64,000 nucleotides of DNA from Butyricimonas faecalis (GCF_003991565.1 NZ_CP032819.1:4861406-4925405), one strand, 5' to 3'; positions 44,001-52,332 are shown, counted from the stretch's first letter. A program made the numbers and translations. Notes: a model not told the origin generated them from the sequence alone.

Positions 44001-44664
44001 TGTTTTTGATGATTGGGAAGAACGTCGTAATCAATTGGTGGGAAAATCTTTGGATGAAGTGGTAAAATTGGTGTTGGAAGATAGCGGTTCCCGTGAACCG
44101 AAATTTTTTGGAAGTTTTTCAACTTCTTTGACTTACAAAAACGTGAGTCTACAGGCTTCTTTCGTGTATAGTCTGGGATCAAAAATTCGTTTATTTAGTT
44201 TGTATAATCCTATTATCGAGGGTATTTCTTCTGATGCCAATGTTCGGAAGGAATTTACTAATCGTTGGCAAGTGTCTGGAGATGAGTTACGAACGAATGT
44301 TCCTGTGATTTTGAGTCCTGCTGATCCTGATTATGACAATTATAGAGAACACTACTGTAAAGAGCCGGGTTTGAATATCGCTAATTTTGCTTCCAACGTG
44401 TGGGATATGTATGATAAGTCGAATTTGCGAGTGGTAAGTGGTGATTATTTGAAATGCAACTCGATAACCATGAGGTATAGTTTCTCCCCTAATCTCTTGC
44501 AAAAAACTCCCTTTTCATCGGCTTATATCACGCTGAATGCAACGAATGTATTCACGATTTCGGCTAAAGAGTTAAAGGGACAAGATCCGACGCAGGCCGG
44601 ATTTGCTAAGCCGAATTTGTCAATTCGTCCGGCTTATTCTTTGGGTTTGAATGTTTCATTTTAA
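41017..44664 (+). CDS. SusC/RagA-type TonB-dependent transporter with STN domain
   Basis: A 1215-residue outer-membrane transporter. After a long N-terminal region and signal peptide (ending SSLAQK near residue 46) comes an STN signalling domain (residues about 50-125, TSLKQVFREIRQKMGYTFVF). A CarboxypepD_reg-like domain follows (KDKNGSPLPGVTVLVKGTT near 145), then the plug with DVLKDASATALYGTRAANG near 335, and a C-terminal 22-strand barrel. The STN domain explains the neighbouring sigma and FecR genes. Substrate enters with the SusD lipoprotein encoded 12 bp downstream. Confidence 0.96.
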   Translation: MYKCMKKKGRMGIQKYARSKILRIMKLTVVFLFVTFLSVSASSLAQKTTIRVNNTSLKQVFREIRQKMGYTFVFNEQIVNKEGKVSLDITSDDIHEILNKCLENTSLNYEIQGDVIVILFQEKQITKEEEKGVVKITGNVKDKNGSPLPGVTVLVKGTTVGVATDVNGNYSIVLPEIKEPVLVFSFIGMKTEEIGANKKVINVVMHESAEQLEEVVVNTGYQTINVRNLTSSVSSVKAEDILVAGMTSIDAALEGRIPDLLLMSNFGEVGSTPRIRIRGTSTLLGNREPLWVLDGIILTDPVRVDPTDLNNPDYINIIGNAISGINPQDIERIDVLKDASATALYGTRAANGVIVVTTKKGRSGKARLSYNHTSKLTRRPRYSDRDINLMNSQERVRFGKELTDMHYIFPEGMVMVGYEGAFYRLQTGSSNYEQFMNEVNFYEKVNTDWFDVLTRDAYSHGHNISISGGSDDMRYYTSIGYDRENGVSKTTYTERYTALINLNTELFGKLRLGFQLNGNIQKKNHLMESINTMDYAYNTTRALPCYNEDGSLFFYENRYYSHANHPGKKYRFNILNEINNSSNEYDGEGLSARLDLKYNIMEGWDINVLGSYNRSSTLQEKWWGEKTQYVAMLRDAEVDEKPLTDAEGGYCELPYGGVLLTTNSISSGYTFRVQSDFRHLFGSDVHHLFTVSVGFEANSSKYKSYSDEKRGFMKDRGLQFTDATGITLSDYVRYESWIKKNHLTISDNLTNMLAGYATVSYSYENHFTLNVNGRFDASNKFGSRSNEKFLPVWSVSGMWNGKENLLKNVEFVSNLQLRASFGIQGNMLDDQSPNLIIRKGTIDANYGQNISNVERFPNPNLRWEQTNSLNLTLDVELFASRLAISGSYFLKKTKDCFTDVEISPLNGFYSYVMNNGNLTNKGYNLGISGTPIRTDNFTWQVNTYWSGNYNEVKAQTTEDYSISDYLDGRALMNGKPVGTFYSYKFLGLNPSNGVPVFDDWEERRNQLVGKSLDEVVKLVLEDSGSREPKFFGSFSTSLTYKNVSLQASFVYSLGSKIRLFSLYNPIIEGISSDANVRKEFTNRWQVSGDELRTNVPVILSPADPDYDNYREHYCKEPGLNIANFASNVWDMYDKSNLRVVSGDYLKCNSITMRYSFSPNLLQKTPFSSAYITLNATNVFTISAKELKGQDPTQAGFAKPNLSIRPAYSLGLNVSF

Positions 44665-44676
44665 GAGCGAAATGAC

Positions 44677-46209
44677 ATGAAAAAATATTTGTTATATATT
44701 GTATGTTTTATCTGTCTCACAAGTTGTGGAGATTTTTTAGATGAGTATTCTCAGGATTTGGTCGTGGTGAAAACTGTTGAAGATTTGGATGAAGTATTGT
44801 TAGGGGATGTTTATCTACCGAATAAGGCTCCAACGGCTTTTCTGTCATCTTCTTTCGTTTCGTGGCTTAATTTTTTGGATGATGATATAAATACCGTTAT
44901 TTATCGTCGGGGTGGAGATAAGTGGATATCCACCAAATGGTTGTACGGTTATACGAATTGGTTGCAAGAGATCGGTGCCTCTGTTGACGGAAGTGTTACG
45001 ATCGCTAGTGATGGTAGTCCTTGGGTAGAGACTTATTATCGTATAAACGTTATTAACGTTATTTTGAACGAATTGAAAAACATTGATTTGGATGGTGAAG
45101 CAGATGAATTGGCAGCTCTTCGGATTCAAGGTGAATGTCATTTCCAGCGAGGACTTTTCTATTTCTTTTTGGTGAATTTGTACGCGAAAGCTTATCAACC
45201 GGAGAGTGCCGACGAGACGTTGGGGATTCCATTGAAATTGTCAAGTTATGTCGAAAATGAGTTTCATAGAAATTCGCTCAAGGAAGTTTATGAACAAGTC
45301 GTGACGGATTTGACGTTGGCGGTAGATGAATTGACCCGTAGTCCGCAATCGAATCCTTCATTCCGGGCTTCGCGGGAATCGGCTTTATTACTTTTATCGC
45401 GCGTGTATTTGTATATGCAGGATTGGGAAAATGCTCGAAAGACGGCCAATGAGTTTTTACAGAGTAAAAATACGTTGGTTAATATTGCAAGTTTGGCTGC
45501 TGACCAGTGTTTTATGAATAAAAATAATGAGGAAATTATTTTTTCTCAAAGTAGTCAGACTTTGGTGAATGTTTTGACAGCAGAAGGTGGGGATTTTTGC
45601 GTGTCAAGAAATCTTTATAATTTGTATGATGATAAAGATTATCGCAAGAAACTGTATTTTTCAGAAAACGTTTCGACGGATAGTATCGCGTTAAATCGTA
45701 AATATTCAAAGAAAAAAGGAGAGGTAACGCCTTCAGATGGCTTTACGATGCGTGTGGCCGAAGCTTATTTGAATATGGCCGAGGCTTGCGCGATGTTGAA
45801 TGATGCGGAAGCATGTGATTGGTTAAATCGATTGCGTCGAAATCGGATAAGTGAGTACGTGGATATGCAATACAGCGGGGAAGAATTGGTGGATGAGATT
45901 CGGAATGAACGAAGAAAAGAGTTGTGTTTGGAGGGCCATCGTTGGTTTGACTTGCGCCGTTATGCGGCATGTGTAAAATATCCTTTTAAAAAGGAGATCG
46001 TTCGGGTGTTTGCCGAATATAGTCAGGATAATAATTACAAGTTCAATACGGCAAAATTGTTCCGATTGGAAAAAGATGATCCTGCTTATTTATTCCGGAT
46101 TCCGGCAAGCGTTCGGGAATATCATGAAGATATGCCGGATAACGAGCGTAGAGTACGTAAGGCGTTTGCCTCCGTGGATGCTGATGGAAATTTGATTGAA
46201 AACGAGTAA
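44677..46209 (+). CDS. SusD/RagB-family nutrient-binding lipoprotein
   Basis: A 510-residue surface lipoprotein with lipobox LTSC near residue 17 followed by GDFLDE, the classic SusD start. The N-terminal SusD-like domain and TPR units (GECHFQRGLFYFFLVNLYAKA) are present. The C-terminal RagB part includes RVAEAYLNMAEA and NERRKELCLEGHRWFDLRRY. It caps the SusC barrel and binds the substrate. Nothing in the sequence gives the ligand. Confidence 0.95.
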   Translation: MKKYLLYIVCFICLTSCGDFLDEYSQDLVVVKTVEDLDEVLLGDVYLPNKAPTAFLSSSFVSWLNFLDDDINTVIYRRGGDKWISTKWLYGYTNWLQEIGASVDGSVTIASDGSPWVETYYRINVINVILNELKNIDLDGEADELAALRIQGECHFQRGLFYFFLVNLYAKAYQPESADETLGIPLKLSSYVENEFHRNSLKEVYEQVVTDLTLAVDELTRSPQSNPSFRASRESALLLLSRVYLYMQDWENARKTANEFLQSKNTLVNIASLAADQCFMNKNNEEIIFSQSSQTLVNVLTAEGGDFCVSRNLYNLYDDKDYRKKLYFSENVSTDSIALNRKYSKKKGEVTPSDGFTMRVAEAYLNMAEACAMLNDAEACDWLNRLRRNRISEYVDMQYSGEELVDEIRNERRKELCLEGHRWFDLRRYAACVKYPFKKEIVRVFAEYSQDNNYKFNTAKLFRLEKDDPAYLFRIPASVREYHEDMPDNERRVRKAFASVDADGNLIENE

Positions 46210-46219
46210 AACTAGAGTT

Positions 46220-47185
46220 ATGAAGATGACAAAAATAGTTATTGCGTTACTTTTGGGATGGGGTATTTTTTTAGGATGTGAAGACGAGAATATCGTGAGT
46301 GAACCGTCCTATTATGAAAATTTCTGGGAAATAAAGGATAATCCCAATGATCCGGTACAACATCGTGCTTTTGAAATTTATCAAAAATACGGGGTCCCCG
46401 TATTCTTGAATGATACGATTGGTAAGATATTTGTAAAGGTAGACATTCACGGTGATTCCGTTTTTCGTTACGAGACAATAGATTTGAATTGGAATTTTAG
46501 TTCCGAGAGTTATAATACTCCTTACACGCACACGTATATCAAAGAGACGGATAAATGTCTTGTGGCATTGGAACTTGCGGCTAAATATTTGGAAACAATC
46601 CCTGCCGGTATTTATCCGTTTTCAATGTTACTGACAGAGAAAACCGTGAGACCGAGTATGTCAGGGGATGTTACTTCAATATCTTCCGGGATATTCTTCA
46701 GGACATTGCTTCTCTCTGATGTTTTGAAACAAAATACGGATGCGAAAGTGAAAAAGTATATTAACAAGATTATGATCGATGTGATTTTAAATAAAATGGA
46801 CGATAATGCTGTTAATAATTTTTCTAAAGTGTCTGCTTCGAAGCATTATGATGTAAAATGGGAGAAGCTGGAACCGAATTTACCGGATAATTTTGACCCG
46901 GATATTTTAACGGATCCTGATGCTTTAGAGGAGGATAAGAAAGCGGTGAGAGATGTGTTGGGAAAATATGGTTTTGTATCTAATTACGAGCAACTTGATT
47001 TTGATGATGATTGGGAACTTGTTTATTTTGATTGTACCCCTCCTTATCCGGATATTGACTTACAAGGTTATATTAACGAGATCGTTTCCGTTACTCCGGA
47101 AGAATTTGAAAGGCGTTGGGGAAATTATCCTTTAGTGATGCAAAAGTATGAGCTCATTCGGGATTATGTTCCGGTGAAAAAATGA
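46220..47185 (+). CDS. Lipoprotein of the SusC/D locus, unknown function
   Basis: A 321-residue lipoprotein with lipobox FLGC near residues 14-18 and a Glu/Asp-rich export tag (EDENIVSEP). The body contains HRAFEIYQKYGVPVFLND and IKETDKCLVALELAAKYLE. This layout resembles the putative zinc-metallopeptidase-like lipoproteins that often follow susD, yet no HExxH motif is present, so peptidase activity should not be assumed. ATG 46220 begins the signal peptide. An upstream in-frame TTG at 46196 lies inside susD. It is probably a surface accessory binding protein. Confidence 0.75.
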   Translation: MKMTKIVIALLLGWGIFLGCEDENIVSEPSYYENFWEIKDNPNDPVQHRAFEIYQKYGVPVFLNDTIGKIFVKVDIHGDSVFRYETIDLNWNFSSESYNTPYTHTYIKETDKCLVALELAAKYLETIPAGIYPFSMLLTEKTVRPSMSGDVTSISSGIFFRTLLLSDVLKQNTDAKVKKYINKIMIDVILNKMDDNAVNNFSKVSASKHYDVKWEKLEPNLPDNFDPDILTDPDALEEDKKAVRDVLGKYGFVSNYEQLDFDDDWELVYFDCTPPYPDIDLQGYINEIVSVTPEEFERRWGNYPLVMQKYELIRDYVPVKK

Positions 47186-47212
47186 TAGCGTGTTAATAGA
47201 TAGTTGTTTATT

Positions 47213-48073
47213 ATGAGAAAAATATTGTTGATAATATCTTTGTTTGCCTTGTGGTGTTGTCAAAACGAGGACAAAGTGATACGTCCGGATGTACAAGTTG
47301 GTAATTTTACGGATGAGAGAGATCAAATAACTTATCGTTGTGTTACGATAGGCAATCAGGTATGGATGGCAGAAAATTTGCGTTTCCGTCGTGATGAAGG
47401 TGCTTTTGATGGGTGTTGGACGTGGAATGAGAAGCTTCCGAAATTGACCACGAAACAATTTGTAAAGTTGGTAGAAGACTATTGGGTGAAGTTTTTGATT
47501 TCCGATGATCTTTATTTAAAAATTGATAAATGGAATCAAGAGGGATACTCCTACGAGGAAATCATTGATAAAGTCAGAGATCAATTGCCGAAAGAATTGT
47601 TGGATGAATTTTATCAAACGAATCCCAACGAGGAATTTTTAAAGGAGTTTGGTTATCTGTATTCATACGAAGCGGCCATGGCTGCCGTCCCGAAAGGATG
47701 GCGTTTGCCGACAGACGAGGATTGGCAAGAGTTGGAGAGAACGTTAGGCATGTCTGGAAAGGAGATTTCTTTGATGAATCAGTGGCGAGGAAATGGGCAG
47801 GGGGACTTGTTGAAAAGTGGGGAGAGTGGAATCGGTTTTGATGCCTTGATGTGTGGAGGAAAGCTATTCGGAACAGGAGAGAAAGTGAATGTATATTCCC
47901 GTCAGGGGGCGAATGCTTATTTCTGGTCTGCTTCGGCTATTGCAGAGACGGATAGTACTCAAATAGCGGTGGTTAGAAGCGTGGGAATGGGAGAATTTGG
48001 AATATTGAGATTCTATTCCAGAACAGATGGTACGGCTTATAGTGTGCGTTGTGTGAAAAATAAAGAAGATTAA
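47213..48073 (+). CDS. FISUMP-domain lipoprotein
   Basis: A 286-residue lipoprotein with a signal peptide ending in WCC (lipobox region near residues 16-18). The body is a Fibrobacter succinogenes major paralogous domain: the characteristic IGNQVWMAENLR near residue 42, WRLPTDEDWQELE near 160, and the closing YFWSASAIAE and AYSVRCVKN. This domain is common in Bacteroidetes surface proteins and of unknown precise role. ATG 47213 is preferred to TTG 47204. The next gene starts 1 bp after the stop. Confidence 0.85.
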   Translation: MRKILLIISLFALWCCQNEDKVIRPDVQVGNFTDERDQITYRCVTIGNQVWMAENLRFRRDEGAFDGCWTWNEKLPKLTTKQFVKLVEDYWVKFLISDDLYLKIDKWNQEGYSYEEIIDKVRDQLPKELLDEFYQTNPNEEFLKEFGYLYSYEAAMAAVPKGWRLPTDEDWQELERTLGMSGKEISLMNQWRGNGQGDLLKSGESGIGFDALMCGGKLFGTGEKVNVYSRQGANAYFWSASAIAETDSTQIAVVRSVGMGEFGILRFYSRTDGTAYSVRCVKNKED

Positions 48074-48074
48074 A

Positions 48075-49097
48075 ATGAAGGGATTTGTACTTATTCTATT
48101 GATGATATATCCATGGTTGGTAAATGCCCAGTCGTTACATTACGCGACGTCCTATGACAGTGCTTTCATACAGGCAAAAGAAGAGGGGAAAATGGTACTG
48201 GTTTATGCCTATTCTCCCTGTCGTTTATGTGACGATATGACGGAGAAAGTATTGTCTTTACCCGATATGGCAGATTTTTTGAACAACCATTTCATTTTGG
48301 TTGATATGGATATGGATGAACGGGCGGGTGTTCTCTTTAAAAGAGAGCACCGGTTGAAACAGTGTCCTTCCTTTTTGTTGTTTAACAATCAAGGGAAATT
48401 ATTACACAAGATCGCGGGTATTTGTCCCGGAGAGGAACTGTTGGCTAAAATCTCCCGGGGATTGGATGAGCGGGCTAATTATGCCATGGTGAAACAACGT
48501 TACGAAGCCGGGGAACGTTCTATTGATTTGCTACCTGATTATCTTTTCGCTTTAGATGATGCGGGTGAAATAGTTAGTTTGTCCGATATCGCCCGGGATT
48601 TCTTCCCATCTTTTTCTTCTGAGGATTTGGTGAGCAAGAAAGGGTGGATTATGTTTCAGATGTGCGTGAATGATTATCGAGATGCTGTATTTCAGGCTTT
48701 TCTACAAAACAAAGCATATTTTGTGGACCACGTGGGAGAAAAGCAGGTCAATGCCAAAATCCGTCAAGTACTGATGACTGCATTCCAAGCGTGCTTACAG
48801 GATACTTCCGGCATGGAGAATCCAGCTCTGTTAATGGTTACAATAGATAGTGCGGGAATGCCGGAAAGGGAAATTCTCAGACAACTTTGGACGTTGCATG
48901 AAAAGAAAGATTATGCAGCTATAATGGATTTCTACGATCAGAAAATTTTTATGGTAGAACCTATATTTAGAAGTGAGTTGGGAGACTTTTTATCCACCTT
49001 GATGAAAGGGGCGGATCGTGCACAACGTGAACGAATTTCGGCTTATACAATAAAATGTTTGAAAGATTTAAGAGCAAGAAGGTCACATATAAAATAA
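48075..49097 (+). CDS. Periplasmic thioredoxin-fold protein with C-terminal helical domain
   Basis: A 340-residue exported protein (signal peptide about 1-18, ending VNAQS). Residues 25-130 form a thioredoxin-like domain of the DUF255/thioredoxin_7 type with the redox motif CRLC near residues 50-53 and the cis-proline strand CPSFLLF near 97. The remaining 200 residues are helical and unassigned. It ends 5 bp before a TlpA-like gene, so two different thioredoxin-fold proteins are made from this locus. Confidence 0.82.
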   Translation: MKGFVLILLMIYPWLVNAQSLHYATSYDSAFIQAKEEGKMVLVYAYSPCRLCDDMTEKVLSLPDMADFLNNHFILVDMDMDERAGVLFKREHRLKQCPSFLLFNNQGKLLHKIAGICPGEELLAKISRGLDERANYAMVKQRYEAGERSIDLLPDYLFALDDAGEIVSLSDIARDFFPSFSSEDLVSKKGWIMFQMCVNDYRDAVFQAFLQNKAYFVDHVGEKQVNAKIRQVLMTAFQACLQDTSGMENPALLMVTIDSAGMPEREILRQLWTLHEKKDYAAIMDFYDQKIFMVEPIFRSELGDFLSTLMKGADRAQRERISAYTIKCLKDLRARRSHIK

Positions 49098-49102
49098 TTG
49101 AA

Positions 49103-49636
49103 ATGAGAACAGGTTTATTTATTTTATTCGTGTTTGTTTTAAGTTGTGCTATCTCGGTGGAAGCACAAGCAAGAAAAAAGGGAAAAGCGATTGAAAAAGA
49201 AGAGCGTCCTTTGCAAGCGGGCGATCGTTGTCCTAATTTCTCTTTTGAGGATATTCATGGTAAAAAAGTCTCTTTAAAAGCTTTGAAAGGGAAATATATT
49301 TTTATAGATATCTGGGCAACATGGTGTCCTCCGTGTCGTGATGAATTACCTTTCTTGAAAGTTTTGGAAGAGAAATTTAAAGATAAGAATATTTGGTTCG
49401 TGAGCATTTCTTGTGACAACGATAAGAAAAAATGGATAGAAATGGTGAAAGGAGATAAATTGGGTGGAATCCAGTTGCACATGGGGGATGATTGGTCTTT
49501 TATGGAGGCGTTCGGTAATCGAAAAATTCCTCGTTTTATATTGGTTGATCGGAAGGGAAAAATCATTTCTCCTAAAACGACCCGTCCTTCAGAACCTGAA
49601 ACAGAAACAATGTTGAAAGCCTTAAAAGGATTATAA
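49103..49636 (+). CDS. TlpA-like periplasmic thioredoxin
   Basis: A 177-residue protein with a signal peptide (ending VEAQA near residue 22) and a TlpA/ResA-type thioredoxin domain. It shows FSFEDIHGKKVSLKALKGKY, the active-site WATWCPPCRDEL near residue 75, and cis-proline RKIPRFILVD near 145. Such proteins reduce disulfides in the periplasm. ATG 49103 begins the signal peptide, and an in-frame ATG at 49055 lies inside the previous gene. The next gene begins 4 bp after the stop. Confidence 0.92.
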   Translation: MRTGLFILFVFVLSCAISVEAQARKKGKAIEKEERPLQAGDRCPNFSFEDIHGKKVSLKALKGKYIFIDIWATWCPPCRDELPFLKVLEEKFKDKNIWFVSISCDNDKKKWIEMVKGDKLGGIQLHMGDDWSFMEAFGNRKIPRFILVDRKGKIISPKTTRPSEPETETMLKALKGL

Positions 49637-49640
49637 TTAG

Positions 49641-51113
49641 ATGTATAGAATGAAGAATATCGTTGAAATATTGTTGTGCCTGCTTGTTTCTGCTTTTTTT
49701 AACAAGAGTATGGCTCAAGACTACGCGGTGGTTGCCAGGCAAAAATTGAAAACGGATACGGGTTGGGCAAAAGTGATCTCTTTTCTACAAGAAAAGCATC
49801 ATGCTCCCGTGTTTTATTACAATAACTCTCCATCCGAGATTTTAGATAGTTTAAAATTTTATACTCCTCGTTATGTTGCTTTTGTTGAAGAGCCCAAGCA
49901 GGTTGACCGTGAATTGGTCATGCTTTTACATCGGATGAGTCGTCAGGTGGATGATGATGTTTATTCGGATTATATTTGGGGAATTATTACAGGATATGAC
50001 GCGAAGGCTGCTTTGAAGTTAGCTAATAATGGCGTACGGCCTTTGACGATAAAAAGTGCCGTATCGACTATTGCCGAGTTGCATGAAGCCAAGTGGTTCG
50101 ATCGTTTTGCATGGATAGATGATCATCAGGATGGACTTTGTGGGGAAAAGCGAAGCATCAAAGATTCCGTTATTACTTACACGATTTCTCCTGATGAAAG
50201 CCTGCAAAAATTCTATGATTTTTACAAGGAATATGATCCGGATTTTGTAGTTACTTCCGGGCATGCCACGGAACGGAATTTAGAGATGCCGTTTTCACAC
50301 GGGAATATTAAGTCAAAGAACGGTTTCTTATACGCGGCTTTTCCTGAAGGTAAGGAATATTTGGTTGAAAGTGGAAAGCGACGAGTATTTCTGGGGGCGG
50401 GAAACTGTTTGCTTGGAAATGTCAGGAAAAATCCTAATTCGATGGCAATTGCTTGTTTGGGAAGTGGAAATGCGGCTGCAATGGTCGGGTATGTAGTAAC
50501 TTCTTGGTATGGTCGAGCCGGATGGGGAACATTGAAATATTGGTTGTTCAATCCGGGACGGTACACTTTAGCTGAAGCCGTATTCTTGAATGAGCAAGAT
50601 ATGTTATTCCAAATGAATCGTTGGAATTCTAATTTTAACCAGTTAAATTTTCCTTACTCTCAATCTGATGCCCAATTTCAGGGAGAGATGAAAAAAGCTG
50701 TTGCCGCGATTCAAAATCAATTAGGTATAGAAAATCCGACTAAAGATCAGGTCGGTTTCCTGTATGATAGAGATGTGTTGGCTTACTATGGTGATCCTAA
50801 AGCTGATATTCGTTTGCAAGAAATGCCCGAGGAGGAGTATAAGGTAGACTTTAAAGTTAAAGGGGAGAAATGTATTATTAAAATTAAAACACGGAAGAAT
50901 TTCAATATGAATCACCTGAAAGGAGAGCAATTTAAGCAAGAACATGTTGGAAATTTGCCTTTTAGTTATTTCTTCCCGGAACGCTTAAAAAGTCCTCGTT
51001 TGGTGTCAAAATGCTCAGGCGACATTTTGATTAACGAGGATTTTATGTTGATCTACGAACCCAATTTCAAGCCGGGAGAAACATATAAGATTGTTTTGGA
51101 AATGGGGTTATGA
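49641..51113 (+). CDS. Exported protein with possible clan-CD cysteine peptidase fold
   Basis: A 490-residue protein with a signal peptide (ending SMAQD near residue 25). The centre has a hydrophobic strand followed by DFVVTSGHATERN near residue 205 and, 50 residues later, VFLGAGNCLLGN. This order of a strand-His-Gly/Ala block and a strand-(A/G)xxC block resembles clan-CD peptidases such as gingipains and caspases. A C-terminal beta domain follows. I do not recognise a named family, so the peptidase idea is an inference from motif order. It is the last gene of the SusC/D operon. Confidence 0.6.
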   Translation: MYRMKNIVEILLCLLVSAFFNKSMAQDYAVVARQKLKTDTGWAKVISFLQEKHHAPVFYYNNSPSEILDSLKFYTPRYVAFVEEPKQVDRELVMLLHRMSRQVDDDVYSDYIWGIITGYDAKAALKLANNGVRPLTIKSAVSTIAELHEAKWFDRFAWIDDHQDGLCGEKRSIKDSVITYTISPDESLQKFYDFYKEYDPDFVVTSGHATERNLEMPFSHGNIKSKNGFLYAAFPEGKEYLVESGKRRVFLGAGNCLLGNVRKNPNSMAIACLGSGNAAAMVGYVVTSWYGRAGWGTLKYWLFNPGRYTLAEAVFLNEQDMLFQMNRWNSNFNQLNFPYSQSDAQFQGEMKKAVAAIQNQLGIENPTKDQVGFLYDRDVLAYYGDPKADIRLQEMPEEEYKVDFKVKGEKCIIKIKTRKNFNMNHLKGEQFKQEHVGNLPFSYFFPERLKSPRLVSKCSGDILINEDFMLIYEPNFKPGETYKIVLEMGL

Positions 51114-51181
51114 TGGGATTTTCCCCTGGTTAACGTGTAATCAAACCGTCTCCTAGAAGTAAATCTAAGGAAAACCATGTG

Positions 51182-51337
51182 TAATCCTACCGTAAAGTAA
51201 TCGAGAAGCTACCTCTTATTCGTTGCACATTCGTTGCTTATCCGTTGCTCATACACTCCGCACTGGTTAAGCACTGGTTAAGCTTCGAATGATCTTCGAA
51301 AAAGGGGTAGCTTCTCACCTTGTTCTCGGTAGGATTA
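51182..51337. repeat. Large inverted repeat enclosing 11-bp direct repeats
   Basis: TAATCCTACCG (51182-51192) and GAGAAGCTACC (51203-51213) are the reverse complements of CGGTAGGATTA (51327-51337) and GGTAGCTTCTC (51306-51316), with a 10-nt internal loop on each side. The interior runs in 11-bp steps: ATTCGTTGCAC (51218), ATTCGTTGCTT, ATCCGTTGCTC, one odd unit, ACTGGTTAAGC twice (51262, 51273), then TTCGAATGATC (51284) and TTCGAAAAAGG (51295). Confidence 0.75.
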
Positions 51338-51538
51338 TCATTACTTCTCTTATAAAGAACAGATAATAATTGAACCCAAACGGGATGCTTTGGGGGGTAA
51401 TCTCTTATAACTTATCAAGTAAAATAAACAGACATAGGGAAGAATTTTAGGTACTTATATACCACTTTACAATGAAAAACGAAGTAAACTTTTCCTAGGA
51501 AATACACGTTTGTCTTCCGTGGCATATTCGATGTTCTT
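51338..51538. other. Non-coding stretch between two repeat elements
   Basis: AT-rich, with no convincing gene. It separates the inverted repeat element from the next 11-bp array. Confidence 0.4.
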
Positions 51539-51652
51539 AGGGATTAAAGACGAATCAAAGACGCATCAAAGACGTTACAAAGACGTTCGTGAACGTCCCT
51601 GACACGTTTCCGTGGCGAAATGAATGGGTGCTTGTCTTAGAAATGAATCCCT
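51539..51652. repeat. 11-bp tandem repeats with a short flanking inverted repeat
   Basis: Four 11-mers in a row, AAAGACGAATC (51546), AAAGACGCATC (51557), AAAGACGTTAC (51568) and AAAGACGTTCG (51579), are followed by two weaker units. AGGGATT (51539-51545) and AATCCCT (51646-51652) flank the array as an inverted repeat. Confidence 0.65.
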
Positions 51653-51757
51653 TATCCATTGGATTACGAATGGTAAATATTCCTTCTTGCATGCAGGAGT
51701 TAACAGCTCACGACAAAATCGTATATAACTACCTAATAAAATAACCGCGTTATCGTA

Positions 51758-51773
51758 TAATTTTGTAAATTTG
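51758..51773 (+). promoter_or_regulatory. Two adjacent -7 promoter elements
   Basis: TAATTTTG (51758-51765) and TAAATTTG (51766-51773) both match TAnnTTTG. They would transcribe the small genes from 51973 onward. The 200 bp that follow have only short open frames (one of about 48 codons from GTG 51802) that I cannot support as genes. Confidence 0.45.
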
Positions 51774-51972
51774 CCTAAAACAGATGATTAAATGACAAAT
51801 TGTGTTTGTAGGGCAGCAGGAATCGCAAGCGTATTTTGGGGGAGTTAGAGCAGTATATACGGGGAGTAAAATATTTTATAGTGGAATGCGAAATATTATA
51901 CGACGATGGGGGAAAATGGATTTACTCCAGGTTTGGATGATCAAATAATATGGAAATAGAATATATGTGATT

Positions 51973-52332
51973 ATGAGATTTTTGGATTACTTTTTGTTGC
52001 TTGTATATCGTTTCGCCTATTCTATACGAAAAGATGAGAGCGTTAAATTTAGTGCGCGATTTTTTTTAAGTGCCTACATGTGGCTTCTTTTTCTTGTATT
52101 GTATTGGGGAATAGGGATTGTGGGTAACCATTATCACATGGATCGAGAGATTATCGCTTTTATGAATGAATATGGACAGCCTATATCTTTTATAGTTTCA
52201 ATTTTAATCGCAATTTTAATGAATGTAGTTTATATAAAATATCGTCATTTTTCAGATATAGAACTTTCTTATGATTCATTAAGTAAAAGTAAACGTACGT
52301 GGGTAAAGATTTTCAAATTTCCCAACAGGTGA
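51973..52332 (+). CDS. Small two-helix membrane protein
   Basis: A 119-residue protein with two clear membrane segments (YMWLLFLVLYWGIGIVG near residues 35-52 and ISFIVSILIAILMNVVY near 73-90) and basic ends. ATG 51973 is preferred over GTG 51967. No family is recognised. It opens a cluster of small genes that resemble polymorphic-toxin immunity genes, and membrane immunity proteins of this size occur in such clusters, but no toxin gene is visible here. Confidence 0.55.
   Translation: MRFLDYFLLLVYRFAYSIRKDESVKFSARFFLSAYMWLLFLVLYWGIGIVGNHYHMDREIIAFMNEYGQPISFIVSILIAILMNVVYIKYRHFSDIELSYDSLSKSKRTWVKIFKFPNR

Noticed and set aside
46220..47185. Zinc metallopeptidase assignment for the lipoprotein after susD
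   Set aside because: No HExxH motif is present, so the enzymatic call is not supported.
51378..51392. Partial copy of the tRNA-Gly 3' end (AAACGGGA) at the far edge of the island
   Set aside because: Only eight bases match, too few for an attachment-site duplicate.
51793..51945. Short frames before the membrane protein gene
   Set aside because: Frames of 18 and about 48 codons lack a credible start and any recognisable motif.
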